From contig DYTB01000007.1 of assembly GCA_020726185.1 (NCBI GenBank), positions 1 to 53,734 of the forward strand: DNA of 53,734 nt. The letters run 5' to 3'. This document shows positions 34,207 through 43,776 of this stretch, piece by piece (the first letter of the stretch is position 1; every line of letters begins with the position of its first letter). The DNA is from Candidatus Odyssella sp. (GTDB taxonomy: Bacteria > Pseudomonadota > Alphaproteobacteria > Paracaedibacterales > CAITNM01). A program made the position numbers and the translations under genes. The notes beneath the pieces were generated by a model, which was given only the letters and a program-made list of their open reading frames with translations, did no database searches and had not been told where the DNA came from.

Positions 34207-34767
34207 TTAGGCCTCTTTTAGTTGGTAAGATAGACGATTTAGGCGACTTTTTAAACTATAGTCTAAACAACGTTCACGAATAAAGACTCTGAACCCACCT
34301 AAAAGCTCAGGAGCACGGTGACGTTCAAATCTGTAAGCTTGGGCTGGATACATTTTTTTCAATAACCTTTCTATTGCACTAATATTGCTTTTTTCAATTT
34401 GTGCAAATTCTATACGAATGGGTGTTGTATTAGTTTGAATATCAACAAGAGCTAAAAAATCATTGAAAATATTTTGTAGAAAAGTGCCGCGTCTGTTAGT
34501 CACAATTATCTTTAAAAAATTCACAAATAATTCGGAAAAATTCATAAGCTTTCCAACTTCACCTAAAATATGAAGCGCATTTTTTACGCGCAAAAAGTTA
34601 CTTTTTAAAATGTGCTCTAGTTCTTTATTGCTTTTTAGAATCTCATTGAACGTATTTATATCACTCAAAATGGCTTCAGTACTCTCTGTAGAGGAAGCTT
34701 CCTTATATAGGGCAGTTGCATAACGTCCTGTTAAGCTGACCCGAAGTTGAACACTTTGAACGTGCAT
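34207..34767 (-). CDS. atpH: ATP synthase F1 subunit delta
   Basis: Delta links the top of F1 to the peripheral stalk of F0. The 186-residue product shows the family pattern: [13 protein letters not shown] at the N-terminus, then a helical domain, and [20 protein letters not shown] near the end. It is the first gene of the F1 operon and has its own promoter 33 nt upstream. The F0 genes are not next to it, as is typical in Alphaproteobacteria. Confidence 0.93.
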   Translation of the reverse strand: MHVQSVQLRVSLTGRYATALYKEASSTESTEAILSDINTFNEILKSNKELEHILKSNFLRVKNALHILGEVGKLMNFSELFVNFLKIIVTNRRGTFLQNIFNDFLALVDIQTNTTPIRIEFAQIEKSNISAIERLLKKMYPAQAYRFERHRAPELLGGFRVFIRERCLDYSLKSRLNRLSYQLKEA

Positions 34768-34799
34768 ATTACTTTTGATGATGCGCTTTTATACCCACC

Positions 34800-34829
34800 A
34801 GTATAGCAGCATGTTAGGGGGAATTGCGA
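34800..34829 (-). promoter_or_regulatory. Predicted promoter of the atpH-A-G-D operon
   Basis: The minus strand carries -10 TATACT (34805-34800) and a weak -35 TCGCAA (34829-34824) with an 18-bp spacer. Transcription would start near 34793, giving a leader of about 26 nt before the atpH ATG. Confidence 0.45.
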
Positions 34830-34865
34830 GATGCGGTTATTTAATTTTTGTTGGATAAATCAACT

Positions 34866-35654
34866 CTAAGAAATAACGCCTAAAATTTCTTTGAAATGTT
34901 TTGCGCATACAATTTTTGCAGTTTGAGAAATACTATGACCACCTTTTTGTTCAATTACTTCTTTTACAGCTGTATTAAATTTTTTTGATCCTACCTTTTT
35001 CTTGAAAATATCTCGTGAAAAATGATAGATATTTCCAAAGATCGGATCATCGTTATTGATTGCCATCAAAATTGAATGGGGAAGCTTAATGTCTTCATCA
35101 GGAGTCCATACCCAAGGACAACCAGCAAAACACACGCTTCCGCAAGAATCTGGTAAAGAATAAGCAAGCATTTGAGCAAGAATTCCTCCTTGAGAATAGC
35201 CAACGAAATGTAAATTCTTCATTGTTATTCCTTCACGCTTCATAAAATCTTTAATGCCTGCTTTTAAGCTTTGAAGTTGTGGGGCAATATTTTTTATTTT
35301 TTCTAAAAGCGCTTTAATATTTGCTGGTGTTTGATTTTCTGGATTTGATATGTGCACTAAATCGGGCAACAACTCATTCACATCAAACCAAGAATGGTCT
35401 TTTGCTTCGGGGATGTATACCGCACATTGTGAAGAGGAGGGGCGTATGCCTTCGTTCCTTGCAAAATCAATCCATTCATTACAACTTTCTGCGCTTCCAC
35501 CTAGACCATGTAAAAATACGATCCCAACTTTTTCATGATTTCCATTTATATGTGAAAATGGTGGGTCAAAAAATTCATAGTATGTTTGTGTGCTTCCACC
35601 TAGGTCATGGAATAACATGAAGAAAAATAGTTTGACAAAAGTATTTTTATTCAT
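34866..35654 (-). CDS. Exported alpha/beta hydrolase (esterase/thioesterase-like)
   Basis: A hydrophobic N-terminus suggests export. The hydrolase core shows IVFLHGLGGSAES for the oxyanion region, VGYSQGGILAQML with the nucleophile Ser154, NDDPIF for the acid region and KGGHSIS for the histidine. It resembles carboxylesterase/acyl-protein thioesterase proteins. The N-terminal HDLGGSTQTYYEF partly echoes the later HGLGGSAESCNEW, also at the DNA level, which hints at a small internal duplication. An 8-bp-arm AT inverted repeat lies 27-46 nt upstream of the start. The gene sits between the atp operon and dnaN, with space on both sides. Confidence 0.8.
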   Translation of the reverse strand: MNKNTFVKLFFFMLFHDLGGSTQTYYEFFDPPFSHINGNHEKVGIVFLHGLGGSAESCNEWIDFARNEGIRPSSSQCAVYIPEAKDHSWFDVNELLPDLVHISNPENQTPANIKALLEKIKNIAPQLQSLKAGIKDFMKREGITMKNLHFVGYSQGGILAQMLAYSLPDSCGSVCFAGCPWVWTPDEDIKLPHSILMAINNDDPIFGNIYHFSRDIFKKKVGSKKFNTAVKEVIEQKGGHSISQTAKIVCAKHFKEILGVIS

Positions 35655-35680
35655 AATTTTTAATATATTTAAGACAATTC

Positions 35681-35700
35681 ATAATATAAATATATATTAT
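35681..35700. repeat. AT inverted repeat upstream of the exported hydrolase
   Basis: ATAATATA (35681-35688) and TATATTAT (35693-35700) are separated by 4 nt and lie 27-46 nt before the start codon. It could be an operator, but the base composition is extreme and chance is possible. Confidence 0.3.
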
Positions 35701-35774
35701 ATTGTTTAATTAAATATTAAGAGTGAGCTATATGCTGCTTAATTATAGAAAAAATCTAATGATGTTATTTGAAT

Positions 35775-35812
35775 GTATAAAAAGATATTCGGGGGAGTTA
35801 TGCCCCCGAACT
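35775..35812 (-). terminator. Rho-independent terminator after dnaN
   Basis: TTCGGGGG pairs with CCCCCGAA (35810-35803 with 35795-35788) in a GC-rich 8-bp stem with a 7-nt loop. On the minus strand it is followed by TATCTTTTTATA. It lies 19 nt past the dnaN stop and ends the dnaA-dnaN transcript. Confidence 0.88.
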
Positions 35813-35830
35813 ATATGATGGTAGTTTTTC

Positions 35831-36958
35831 TTACGCAAACAAAGGCATAATAACGTACGCTTCGTTGTTGGTGTTTGCTGGACGTATAATAATTGGTGTG
35901 TCTGGAGAAGTTAAATGCATATTCATTTCTTCGTCTTTAATTAATCCAGCAACGTCAAGCACGTAGCGAACGTTAAAACAAATTTGAATGGGGTCACTGC
36001 ATGATGATTCTACATCAACTTCTTCTTGAGCAGCGCCTAGTTCTTGGCTGATTGCTGAAAGCTTTGCGTGCTGATTTTCGAGATTAATACGTAGAATTTT
36101 ATCTCGATCAGTGATAACGGTACTGACACGGTCAGCAGCATCTGCTAGTGCGCGTGTGTTTACTTTTACGGTGCGTTCAATGTCTGCAGTCAATGTTTGT
36201 TGGTATTCTGGAAATTCTCCATCAACAAGGCGTGTGCTAAAACTCATACGATTTTGACCGCCTTGTATGCTAAGTTCGAATCGACTGTCCGAAAGTCCTG
36301 CTTTTACTTGTTCAGGTGCTTCCTCCAATAGTTTTCTTATCTCAGTAATGGCTTTACGGCCAATGATCATTGAAGGTATGTCTGCTGATCCTTCAGGCGC
36401 ATTGATGCTTACGCAGGCTAAGCGATGCAAATCACTAGCAACTGCACGTAGTTTCATGCCATCTTCTTCAAAAAAATGAAAATGAATGCCATTTAGATGA
36501 TAACGGGTTTCATCTGTCGACATAGCAAACCTTGTGTGGTCAATCATGTAGCGGAAATCGCTAGCACCGATGTCGAAATGATGAGTAAGCACAGAGCTAG
36601 TAATTTCAGGAAAATCTTCAGGTGCAAGTCCTGGAAGGTTGAAATGAGAACGGCCAGCTTTAACACTTAATTGCTGTGTTTCTTGGTTAATTTCAATATC
36701 AATTGGAAGGTCTGGAAGTTTCTTAATAATGTCGTGAAGCAGATGCGCAGGAACGCATATGCGTCCTGCAATACGAACTTGCGCAGGGACAGTCTCAACC
36801 AAAGCCATATCAAGATCTGTTGATGTTAATGTGAGACCTGCATGAGTTGCGCTAAGCAAAACATGACTTAAAACTGGAATCGTTGTACGTTTTTCAACAA
36901 TACTTTGTCCGTGTGACAACGCTTTTAAAAATGAGTTTTTTTGAACTGTGAGTTCCAT
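35831..36958 (-). CDS. dnaN: DNA polymerase III subunit beta (sliding clamp)
   Basis: The clamp encircles DNA and tethers the polymerase. The 375-residue product has three similar domains. It begins MELTVQKNSFLKALSHGQSI, and the C-terminus PIIIRPANTNNEAYVIMPLF ends in the typical VIMP(M/L) pattern that forms part of the binding pocket. GGAGC precedes the ATG. It lies 42 nt downstream of dnaA and is followed by a strong terminator. Confidence 0.96.
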   Translation of the reverse strand: MELTVQKNSFLKALSHGQSIVEKRTTIPVLSHVLLSATHAGLTLTSTDLDMALVETVPAQVRIAGRICVPAHLLHDIIKKLPDLPIDIEINQETQQLSVKAGRSHFNLPGLAPEDFPEITSSVLTHHFDIGASDFRYMIDHTRFAMSTDETRYHLNGIHFHFFEEDGMKLRAVASDLHRLACVSINAPEGSADIPSMIIGRKAITEIRKLLEEAPEQVKAGLSDSRFELSIQGGQNRMSFSTRLVDGEFPEYQQTLTADIERTVKVNTRALADAADRVSTVITDRDKILRINLENQHAKLSAISQELGAAQEEVDVESSCSDPIQICFNVRYVLDVAGLIKDEEMNMHLTSPDTPIIIRPANTNNEAYVIMPLFA

Positions 36959-37000
36959 GATTGCTCCAAAAATTGGTCGAAGGTTATATTTTGTAAATTT

Positions 37001-38434
37001 TTATGTTTGTAAGCTGCGTTTTAGAATTTCAACATCATTAGCAAAATCAAAATCATCTGCGCACAATTCTTGAATTTTTCTAACAGCATGTAAAATTGTT
37101 GTATGGTCGCGCCCACCAAATTTACGTCCGATTTCAGGTAGTGACTTGCTGGTTAATTGTTTTGCTATGTACATGGCAATTTGACGAGGTCTGGCAATAT
37201 TTTGCATGCGACGATTTGAAACCATATCTGACATTTTAATGTTAAAGTATTCAGCCACTTTGCGCTGAATTTCTTCAACCGTTAGGCGTTGGTCATTAGA
37301 GCGAAGTAGATCACGCAAAACTTCTTGCGTTGTGTCTAAAGAAATTGACCTGCCTACAAGGCTTGCATGGGCTAAAATACGATTCAAAGCACCTTCTAAT
37401 TCGCGAATGTTGGACGTTATTTTAAATGCTAAAAATTCCAAAACTTCTTTGGGCATTTTAACACCTAGGGCTGCAGACTTTGCTTGTAAAATTCCCAAAC
37501 GTAATTCATACGTTGTAGGGTGAATATCAGCAACAAGTCCCCAACCTAAACGTGACTTAAGCCGTTCTTCCATATTTTCAAGGTCTGATGGTGATTTATC
37601 AGCAGACACAATGACTTGATGATTTTTATCAACTAGAGCATTGAATGTGTGAAAAAATTCCTCTTGAGTAGTATCTTTACCGCTAATGAATTGCACATCG
37701 TCAATCATTAAGACATCAACCGCTCTAAATTGGTCTTTGAAAGAAACCATGTCTTTGTAGCGTAATGCACGTACAAACTGGTACATGAATTTTTCAGCTG
37801 ATAGATAAATAACTTTACGAGCAGGGTGACATTGACGAATCTTCCAAGCAATTGCATGCATAAGATGTGTTTTACCAAGCCCAACTCCGCCATACAAAAA
37901 CAGTGGATTGAATTGTGGTGTGGAAGATTCTGCAACGCGTAACGCTGCTGCATAAGCTAATTCATTTGGTTTTCCAACCACAAAATTTTCAAAAGTGAAA
38001 CGATTGTCTAAAGGGGCGCCTGTGTATGTGCCAGCTTCTTCTTTTTCAAATGAATCAAAACTTTCTTGAGTCCTTACTTGAGCTGGAATCGTGCTAGAGT
38101 TAGTGTTCGCAATGGTGACAGGTGCTTCATGAATAATAATTTTCACGCCTTGGATAACCATATTAATTTGTTTCCAAGATTTTTCCATTGATTCTAAGTA
38201 ATGATTTTCAACCCAGTCTTTTGCAAAGCTATTTGGAGATCCAAGAACAAGCATCATGCCATCAAGGCCTAACAGCTCAAGTGGTTCTATCCAACTTTTG
38301 CTGTGGCTCACACCAATATCAGTTGCTACTAGCTCTTTGACCATGTTCCACTGGTCTTTTAGCATAGCAGTAGGGCTTAAGCGGTCTACTGAAGCGACAA
38401 CAGCTCCCTGATCGACCAACTGAGGTTGGGCCAT
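37001..38434 (-). CDS. dnaA: Chromosomal replication initiator protein DnaA
   Basis: DnaA binds DnaA boxes at the origin and melts DNA. The 477-residue protein has the N-terminal DnaB-interaction domain, a linker, and the AAA+ core with Walker A GGVGLGKTHLMHAIAW and Walker B VLMIDDVQF. The C-terminal DNA-binding domain carries RPRQIAMYIAKQLT and GGRDHTTILHAV. A perfect DnaA box upstream of its promoter points to autoregulation. dnaN follows in the same transcript. Confidence 0.97.
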   Translation of the reverse strand: MAQPQLVDQGAVVASVDRLSPTAMLKDQWNMVKELVATDIGVSHSKSWIEPLELLGLDGMMLVLGSPNSFAKDWVENHYLESMEKSWKQINMVIQGVKIIIHEAPVTIANTNSSTIPAQVRTQESFDSFEKEEAGTYTGAPLDNRFTFENFVVGKPNELAYAAALRVAESSTPQFNPLFLYGGVGLGKTHLMHAIAWKIRQCHPARKVIYLSAEKFMYQFVRALRYKDMVSFKDQFRAVDVLMIDDVQFISGKDTTQEEFFHTFNALVDKNHQVIVSADKSPSDLENMEERLKSRLGWGLVADIHPTTYELRLGILQAKSAALGVKMPKEVLEFLAFKITSNIRELEGALNRILAHASLVGRSISLDTTQEVLRDLLRSNDQRLTVEEIQRKVAEYFNIKMSDMVSNRRMQNIARPRQIAMYIAKQLTSKSLPEIGRKFGGRDHTTILHAVRKIQELCADDFDFANDVEILKRSLQT

Positions 38435-38476
38435 TTATTGTGTACCTATAAAATGAAAACGAATAATGTAATCACT

Positions 38477-38505
38477 AAAATAGAAGAGCGAAACTAAAAA
38501 TACAA
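38477..38505 (-). promoter_or_regulatory. Predicted dnaA promoter
   Basis: TTGTAT (38505-38500) and TATTTT (38482-38477) are 17 bp apart on the minus strand, about 43 nt before the dnaA start. The DnaA box at 38521-38529 lies 15 bp upstream of the -35 element. Confidence 0.4.
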
Positions 38506-38520
38506 CCCCTAAATCAAAAT

Positions 38521-38529
38521 TTATCCACA
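38521..38529 (+). promoter_or_regulatory. DnaA box (TTATCCACA)
   Basis: A perfect match to the consensus TTATCCACA lies in the 131-bp gap between dnaA and the methyltransferase gene. One box alone does not define oriC but suits autoregulation of dnaA. Confidence 0.7.
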
Positions 38530-38565
38530 GGGGAAAGTGCTTAAAAATTTAGTAATCCAACGAAG

Positions 38566-39396
38566 TTACTCTTTCAGTTTAAATACATATTCGTTGCAGC
38601 CTAACCCACCAGCACACGTTTTAAGAAGCTGTAACTCAAAATTTCTTTCTTTGAAAAAATTAAAGACTTCTTCTGGTTTTGCAACTTCAAAAGGGTATCC
38701 GCCAACCCAGTCAATGACATCGTGGTAGGCCGACATGCCGCGATTATTTTTACCGTATGTTATCCATGTTTTAAAAGGATTTCCGGATTTGAGAAAATCT
38801 TTAATGAAGGTAATGATCCATTGTCTAAATAACGTGTAGTAAGTTAGAAGGGTTTTCATGAAGCATGATCCCTTATTGTATTTTTCCTTAATCCATTTCC
38901 AGCGCTTTGAAGCTCCACCTTGGTCATTGTAAATCGAGATAAAAAGATGACCATTGCTAGCTACCATATTTGCTGTGTTTTCAAAGGCAACGTACATATG
39001 GCCTGTATGGTGTAATACTCCCCAAGAATATAAAATATCCACTTTTCCGAATTTCTTTAAAAACTCTTTATCAAGTGCAGACCCCTGTTCAACAGTCCAT
39101 CGGTTGTCAGTATTGGCATATTTTTCTTTAAGGTATTTTGTGCAATTGACTGAATCTTGGTCATAATCAAATGAAAAAACTTTTGCGCCTAAGCGATAAG
39201 CTGCAAGACTAAACAATCCGCTGCCTGACACAACATCAAGAAAAATTTTGCCTTCAAGGCTTTCTAGCCCTAATTTTTCTTGTAAGCTTTTTTCAGCTTC
39301 TTTTATACGATCATCGTTCAATGTAGTTAAAAAACGTGACCAATTTTTACCAAAAGAAAATCTGTCTTTAGGGTCAAGCGATTGTGTGTGTTGCAT
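38566..39396 (-). CDS. SAM-dependent methyltransferase (class I)
   Basis: The 276-residue product has a class I Rossmann core. Motif I is FLDVVSGSGLFSLAAYRLG, followed by acidic FSFDYDQDSV and the later motif ILYSWGVLHHTGHMYVAF. The second half is basic and aromatic (RQWIITFIKDFLKSG). The substrate is unknown. It lies one base after the fdx stop, so it is read with the isc operon, which may only reflect operon packing. A role in modifying an Fe-S partner is not shown. Confidence 0.82.
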   Translation of the reverse strand: MQHTQSLDPKDRFSFGKNWSRFLTTLNDDRIKEAEKSLQEKLGLESLEGKIFLDVVSGSGLFSLAAYRLGAKVFSFDYDQDSVNCTKYLKEKYANTDNRWTVEQGSALDKEFLKKFGKVDILYSWGVLHHTGHMYVAFENTANMVASNGHLFISIYNDQGGASKRWKWIKEKYNKGSCFMKTLLTYYTLFRQWIITFIKDFLKSGNPFKTWITYGKNNRGMSAYHDVIDWVGGYPFEVAKPEEVFNFFKERNFELQLLKTCAGGLGCNEYVFKLKE

Positions 39397-39397
39397 T

Positions 39398-39727
39398 TTA
39401 AACCATCATGTTGCGCGTTGCTGTTGGTAGCTTAAGGGTTAGACCGTCTAGCTCTTCCGTTATAATAATCTGACAACCAAGGCGTGAAGTGTGGGTTAAG
39501 CCAAATGCTAGATCTAGCATGTCTTCTTCATCTTCAGTGGCTGCAGGTAAAACTTCAAACCATGGTTCATCTACCACTACATGGCAGGTTGAACAAGCTA
39601 ATGAGCCTTCGCATGCTCCTTCTAAATCAATACTATTGCGGTGGGCAATTTCCAAAACAGAAAGACCAAGAGGAGCATCAACAGTTATTTTTTCACCGTC
39701 TGGCTTGATAAAATGAATGGATGGCAT
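39398..39727 (-). CDS. fdx: 2Fe-2S ferredoxin of the Isc system
   Basis: This adrenodoxin-type ferredoxin supplies electrons for cluster assembly on IscU. The 109-residue product has the ligand pattern [16 protein letters not shown] with a last cysteine in SRLGCQIII. The acidic partner-binding stretch [13 protein letters not shown] is also present. It follows the broken hscA and looks intact. Confidence 0.95.
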   Translation of the reverse strand: MPSIHFIKPDGEKITVDAPLGLSVLEIAHRNSIDLEGACEGSLACSTCHVVVDEPWFEVLPAATEDEEDMLDLAFGLTHTSRLGCQIIITEELDGLTLKLPTATRNMMV

Positions 39728-39739
39728 AAAGTTCCTTAA

Positions 39740-41391
39740 CTATATAGTTTGGTGTTGAAATTTTTGTTTTATGGCATGTGCAATACGCTTTTCAGCAAAC
39801 GGTTGCGCTAATAAAGCTAGATCATCACATGCTTTTTGGATTGACGAACAATCCTGAATGCTAAGCTTTTGTTTTACATCCCGAACACAAACTTTTAAAG
39901 CATTTATCTGGTCTTCGTCAAGAAGGTGAGCATCTAAATTTAGAGCACTTTCCAGCTGAGCAATGAGTTGCTCGGCTTTTATTTTTGCGGCAATAAGTAA
40001 TCGGTTGCTCAGATCTTCTTCTCCGTGTTCGTAACCTTGCTTCAGCATGAGGGCGTAATCTTCGGTACTTAATCCATAGGAAGGTTTCACTTCTACCTGT
40101 TGGATAATTCCAGTTGTTTGTTCTGTGGCACTTACGGTCAACAGGCCGTCTGCATCTATGCTAAATGTTAAGCGAATCTGCATCTATGCTAAATGTTAAG
40201 CGAATACGTGCTGCGCCAGCTAACATAGGGGGAATACCTATTAAAGTGAACTGTGCTAAAGAGCGGCAATCTTTTACAAATTCTCTCTCTCCCTGGACTA
40301 CATGAATGCTTATAGCTGTTTGCCCATTTTCGTATGTTGTAAAATCTTGAGCCATGCGAATAGGAATAGGGCTATTTCGAGGAATGATCACTTCAACAAT
40401 GCCCCCCATGGTTTCAATGCCTAATGAAATGGGAATAACATCCAGAAGTAGGGTGTCGGTGCCAAAAGTTAATTGATGAGCTTGCAGCGCTGCGCCATAT
40501 GCAACGACACAATCTGGGTCAAGCTTGGTAAGCGGCTCTTGTTCAAAGAATTCTTTAACAGATGTTCTAACGGCATTTAGTTTGGTTGATCCGCCAACTA
40601 AAATAATTCCATCAATTTGATCTTTAGTAACGCTTGCATCTTTAATGGCTTGGTCGCAAATAGATAGCGTTTGTTTGATAAGCGGCTGACACAGATCACT
40701 CAGTACTTTTTCGTAATCTATAAGCAAGAGTTTCTTTGGCCCTACGCGCTTTTAGGTGATCATCCCAACCAAAATGTTTTGTAATTATGGTGTCTATATC
40801 GTCACCACCCAATTGTGTGTGACCACCTGTTGCAAGCACTTGAAAAACGCCTTTGCGCATAGCTAAAATTGATACATCAAAAGTACCACCGCCTAGGTCA
40901 TAAACGGCAAAAATTCCTTCTTTTCCTGTATCAAGGCCATAGGCTAGTGCTGCTGCAGTTGGTTCATTAATTAAACGCAAAACTTCAAGGCCAGCTAAAG
41001 ATGCTGCATCTTTTGTGGCTTGACGTGCTGTATCGTCAAAGTACGCAGGAACAGTAATCACTGCTTGGTGGACTTCACAACCTAAGGCTTTTTCTGCACG
41101 GTTTTTTAAACGTTTTAAAATGTCTTGAGCGGCAGTTAAGGCAGTATGTTCGCCAGAAATTATGGATGTAGGTTCATGCATCATTCGTTTGGTAGAATGC
41201 AAATCACCTGTTGGGGTGCTAATCACCGATGGCATAAATAACGGACCTAGGTTATCTACTAAAACTTGTGGCTTTCCATTTTGCCAAATGGCCACAACAG
41301 AATTGGTTGTGCCTAAATCAATGCCGATGGCTTGTGATGTTATTTCTGGCTTTATGGTGCCTGCGCTTGGCTCGCTAATTTGCAGTAGCAT
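39740..41391 (-). pseudogene. hscA: Fe-S cluster chaperone HscA, broken in two places
   Basis: HscA is the Hsp70 that, with HscB, releases clusters from IscU. The natural start [11 protein letters not shown] (ATG at 41391, AGGAAG about 6 nt before) is followed by the ATPase motifs [15 protein letters not shown] and [12 protein letters not shown]. After KARRAKETL the frame runs into a TGA at 40696-40698, and the protein resumes in another frame at [11 protein letters not shown], with about 15 residues of the usual spacing missing. A second break at 40151-40206 is a perfect 28-bp tandem duplication. With both repaired, the rest (VGGSTKL, LTVSATEQTTG) is normal. About 540 residues remain, against 600-620 in relatives. 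The gene looks like a decaying copy. Confidence 0.88.
40151..40206. repeat. Perfect 28-bp tandem duplication inside hscA
   Basis: Positions 40151-40178 are repeated exactly at 40179-40206. The unit is not a multiple of three, so it shifts the frame. Removing one copy restores the HscA sequence [20 protein letters not shown]. Replication slippage explains it; an assembly error is possible. Confidence 0.95.
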
Positions 41392-41838
41392 CGAGCTTCC
41401 TAAGAGTCGTGCTAAAAATTTAAGCCTGGCATAAGCTGTCAGCGTTTTTGTTTCAGCGTCTTCCTGCAGCGCTGATTCAAACTGAACAAGTGCATCTTGA
41501 TAAAATGGTCTAAGGTCATGACCAGATTTTGCCATGTCTTGAAGTTCCATCATTTCCATTAGAAGAATTGAGTCATTTGTTGTTTCTTCATTTGGTAATT
41601 TCCAGCCTTTAGCTTTTATGGCGTTATCGGCACATTTTAAGGGTGACCTTAAAATTTGGTATGCTTCATTTGCGTATGCAGAAATTTGTTCAGCGCTTTT
41701 TTTCATGAATGCATCTTCACCATTAAACTTATCTGGATGCAGATCTTTCATCATTTCAACGTAACGTTCATCAAGGGTTGCTTGGTGAACATAAATGCTA
41801 ATGGGCAGTCCAAAAAGTTCGAAGGGATTTTTATACAT
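40696..41838 (-). CDS. hscB: Fe-S co-chaperone HscB, fused in frame to the start of HscA
   Basis: HscB is the J-domain partner that brings IscU to HscA. The frame from the ATG at 41838 gives [21 protein letters not shown] and the J-domain HPD motif in [17 protein letters not shown] helical C-terminal domain ends at [13 protein letters not shown]. No stop follows. The frame continues directly into the HscA start MLLQISEP and the ATPase domain up to a TGA at 40696. The HscB part is about 149 residues, roughly 10-20 shorter than usual. Its start overlaps the iscA stop by 8 nt. The HscA ATG keeps its own Shine-Dalgarno sequence, so both a fusion and a separate HscA fragment could be made. Confidence 0.88.
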   Translation of the reverse strand: MYKNPFELFGLPISIYVHQATLDERYVEMMKDLHPDKFNGEDAFMKKSAEQISAYANEAYQILRSPLKCADNAIKAKGWKLPNEETTNDSILLMEMMELQDMAKSGHDLRPFYQDALVQFESALQEDAETKTLTAYARLKFLARLLGSSMLLQISEPSAGTIKPEITSQAIGIDLGTTNSVVAIWQNGKPQVLVDNLGPLFMPSVISTPTGDLHSTKRMMHEPTSIISGEHTALTAAQDILKRLKNRAEKALGCEVHQAVITVPAYFDDTARQATKDAASLAGLEVLRLINEPTAAALAYGLDTGKEGIFAVYDLGGGTFDVSILAMRKGVFQVLATGGHTQLGGDDIDTIITKHFGWDDHLKARRAKETLAYRLRKSTE

Positions 41839-42163
41839 GAAACGATTTTCCGCAGCCACAGCGGCCTTTTTCATTGGGATTATTAAACACAAATCCTGAC
41901 TGAAATTTATCGGTTACAAAGTCCATTTCTGTGCCAATCAAAAACATAATGGCCTTAGGATCAATGAGAATTGTAACGTCGTCAACAACAATACACTCAT
42001 CTAATGCATGTTTATCATCAGCATATTCAATACTATAAGCTAGGCCATTACATCCTTTAGTTTTTAACCCAACACGAATACCAACGCTTGCTTTTTCGCG
42101 TTTTTGCAAAAGGACTCTAACTTGTTCAAGAGCTGCTTGAGATATGGTGACTGCCTGGCGCAT
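41831..42163 (-). CDS. iscA: Iron-sulfur cluster assembly protein IscA (A-type carrier)
   Basis: IscA accepts clusters from IscU and passes them to target proteins, especially 4Fe-4S enzymes. The 110-residue product has the three conserved cysteines in KTKGCNGLAYS and GRCGCGKSF near the C-terminus. It lies 6 nt after iscU and overlaps hscB by 8 nt. Length and motifs are normal. Confidence 0.95.
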   Translation of the reverse strand: MRQAVTISQAALEQVRVLLQKREKASVGIRVGLKTKGCNGLAYSIEYADDKHALDECIVVDDVTILIDPKAIMFLIGTEMDFVTDKFQSGFVFNNPNEKGRCGCGKSFHV

Positions 42164-42169
42164 AGGATT

Positions 42170-42553
42170 TTATGACTTCTGCTTTGCTTTAAAATCAGCA
42201 ATTGCTGCTTTAATTGCATCTTCAGCCAAAATTGAGCAATGAATTTTTACAGGAGGCAATGCTAAATGGGAAGCATTTTGCGTATTTTTTATAGTGGATG
42301 CTTCATCAATTGATTTACCTTTGATCCATTCAGTGACAAGAGATGACGATGCAATGGCTGAACCGCATCCGAAGGTTTTAAATTTTGCATCAGAAATTGT
42401 GCCATCATCGTTTACAGCAATTTGAAGTTGCATGACGTCTCCGCATGCAGGTGCGCCCACAAGGCCTGTTCCAACATTTTTACTGGTTTTATCCATTGAA
42501 CCTACGTTCTTAGGATTTTCAAAATGTTCAATAACTTTTTCACTGTACGCCAT
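42170..42553 (-). CDS. iscU: Iron-sulfur cluster scaffold IscU
   Basis: IscU is the scaffold on which 2Fe-2S clusters are built from IscS sulfur and iron. The product is 127 residues from the ATG at 42553, with AAGGAG about 8 nt before it. Ligand cysteines appear in GAPACGDVMQL, KTFGCGSAIASSS and the HscA-binding region LALPPVKIHCSILAEDAI. The LPPVK motif, the binding site for HscA, is kept although hscA itself is broken. It follows iscS directly. Confidence 0.96.
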   Translation of the reverse strand: MAYSEKVIEHFENPKNVGSMDKTSKNVGTGLVGAPACGDVMQLQIAVNDDGTISDAKFKTFGCGSAIASSSLVTEWIKGKSIDEASTIKNTQNASHLALPPVKIHCSILAEDAIKAAIADFKAKQKS

Positions 42554-42564
42554 AATTTTTCTCC

Positions 42565-43776
42565 TTAATGTGCTGCCCATTGGATGGATTTTATATCAAT
42601 GCCTTCTTGTGCCATATCCCAAAGTGGGCTCATGGCGCGTAGTTTATTAACTGATGCGGTAATTGAATCAATTGCTTGATCAATTTCAGCTTCGGTTGTA
42701 AAACGTCCAATACCAAGGCGCAATGATGTATGTGCTAATTCTTCTTCAACGCCTAAAGCACGCAGTACATAAGATGGTTCTAGAGACGCGGAAGTACAAG
42801 CGGAGCCAGACGAAACTGCTAAATCTTTAATGCCCATCATTAGGCCTTCACCTTCAACATATGCAAAGCTGATATTCAAATTTCCAGGAATACGTTGCGT
42901 AGCGTCACCGTTTAAATATATTTGATCAAGATTTTTCTGAAGTCCTCTGTATAAGCGATCGAATAATTTTTTGATTCGCTCTTCTTCACTTTGCATTTGA
43001 GTTTTGGCAATAGCGCATGCTTCACCTAGTCCTACACACAAAGGGGTGGGTAAAGTGCCTGAGCGCATTCCCCGTTCTTGACCTCCACCGGTAATAATAG
43101 CATTCAAACGAACGCGTGGTTTACGGCGTACAAATAACGCACCAATTCCCTTGGGACCATAAATTTTGTGCCCAGAAATACTTAAAAGATCAATGTTCAT
43201 AGCTTCAACATTAATAGGAATTTTGCCAGTTGCTTGTGCTGCATCGGTGTGAAAATAAACGCCATGTTCCCGACAAATTTTTCCTATTTCAGCAATCGGT
43301 TGAATAACACCAATTTCATTATTTACCATCATAATCGAAACTAAAATAGTTTGATCTGTAATGGCATTTTTTAATACATTCAGATCTACTAATCCGTTTT
43401 GTTGTACGGGTAAGTAGGTAACTCTGAATCCTTTTTCTTCTAAATGACGGCAGCTATCAATCACACATTTGTGTTCGGTAACGCAGGTGATAATATGGTT
43501 TTTTTTATCTTTGTTAAAATCAGCAACGCCTTTTATGGCCAAGTTATTTGATTCTGTAGCGCCACTTGTGAAAATAATTTCGCATGGATCGGCATTAATT
43601 AAATTAGCGATTTGTTCGCGAGCATGTTCAACAGCAGCTTCCGCTTCCCATCCGTAAGAATGATTGCGCGAATGCGGATTTCCAAAATTTTGCGTAAAGT
43701 AAGGAATCATTTTTGCAACAACGCGTTCATCACATGGGGTGGTTGCCTGATAATCCAGGTAAATTTGTTTAGCCAT
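42565..43776 (-). CDS. iscS: Cysteine desulfurase IscS
   Basis: IscS is a PLP enzyme that takes sulfur from cysteine as a persulfide for clusters and tRNA thiolation. The 403-residue product starts at [19 protein letters not shown] with GAGG 7 nt upstream. The PLP lysine is in [16 protein letters not shown]. The active cysteine loop reads [20 protein letters not shown], typical of group I enzymes. It overlaps the upstream NifS-like gene by 8 nt. Confidence 0.96.
   Translation of the reverse strand: MAKQIYLDYQATTPCDERVVAKMIPYFTQNFGNPHSRNHSYGWEAEAAVEHAREQIANLINADPCEIIFTSGATESNNLAIKGVADFNKDKKNHIITCVTEHKCVIDSCRHLEEKGFRVTYLPVQQNGLVDLNVLKNAITDQTILVSIMMVNNEIGVIQPIAEIGKICREHGVYFHTDAAQATGKIPINVEAMNIDLLSISGHKIYGPKGIGALFVRRKPRVRLNAIITGGGQERGMRSGTLPTPLCVGLGEACAIAKTQMQSEEERIKKLFDRLYRGLQKNLDQIYLNGDATQRIPGNLNISFAYVEGEGLMMGIKDLAVSSGSACTSASLEPSYVLRALGVEEELAHTSLRLGIGRFTTEAEIDQAIDSITASVNKLRAMSPLWDMAQEGIDIKSIQWAAH

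Noticed and set aside
38435-38565. Origin of replication next to dnaA
   Set aside because: Only one DnaA box and no cluster or unwinding element is visible; the call is not supported.
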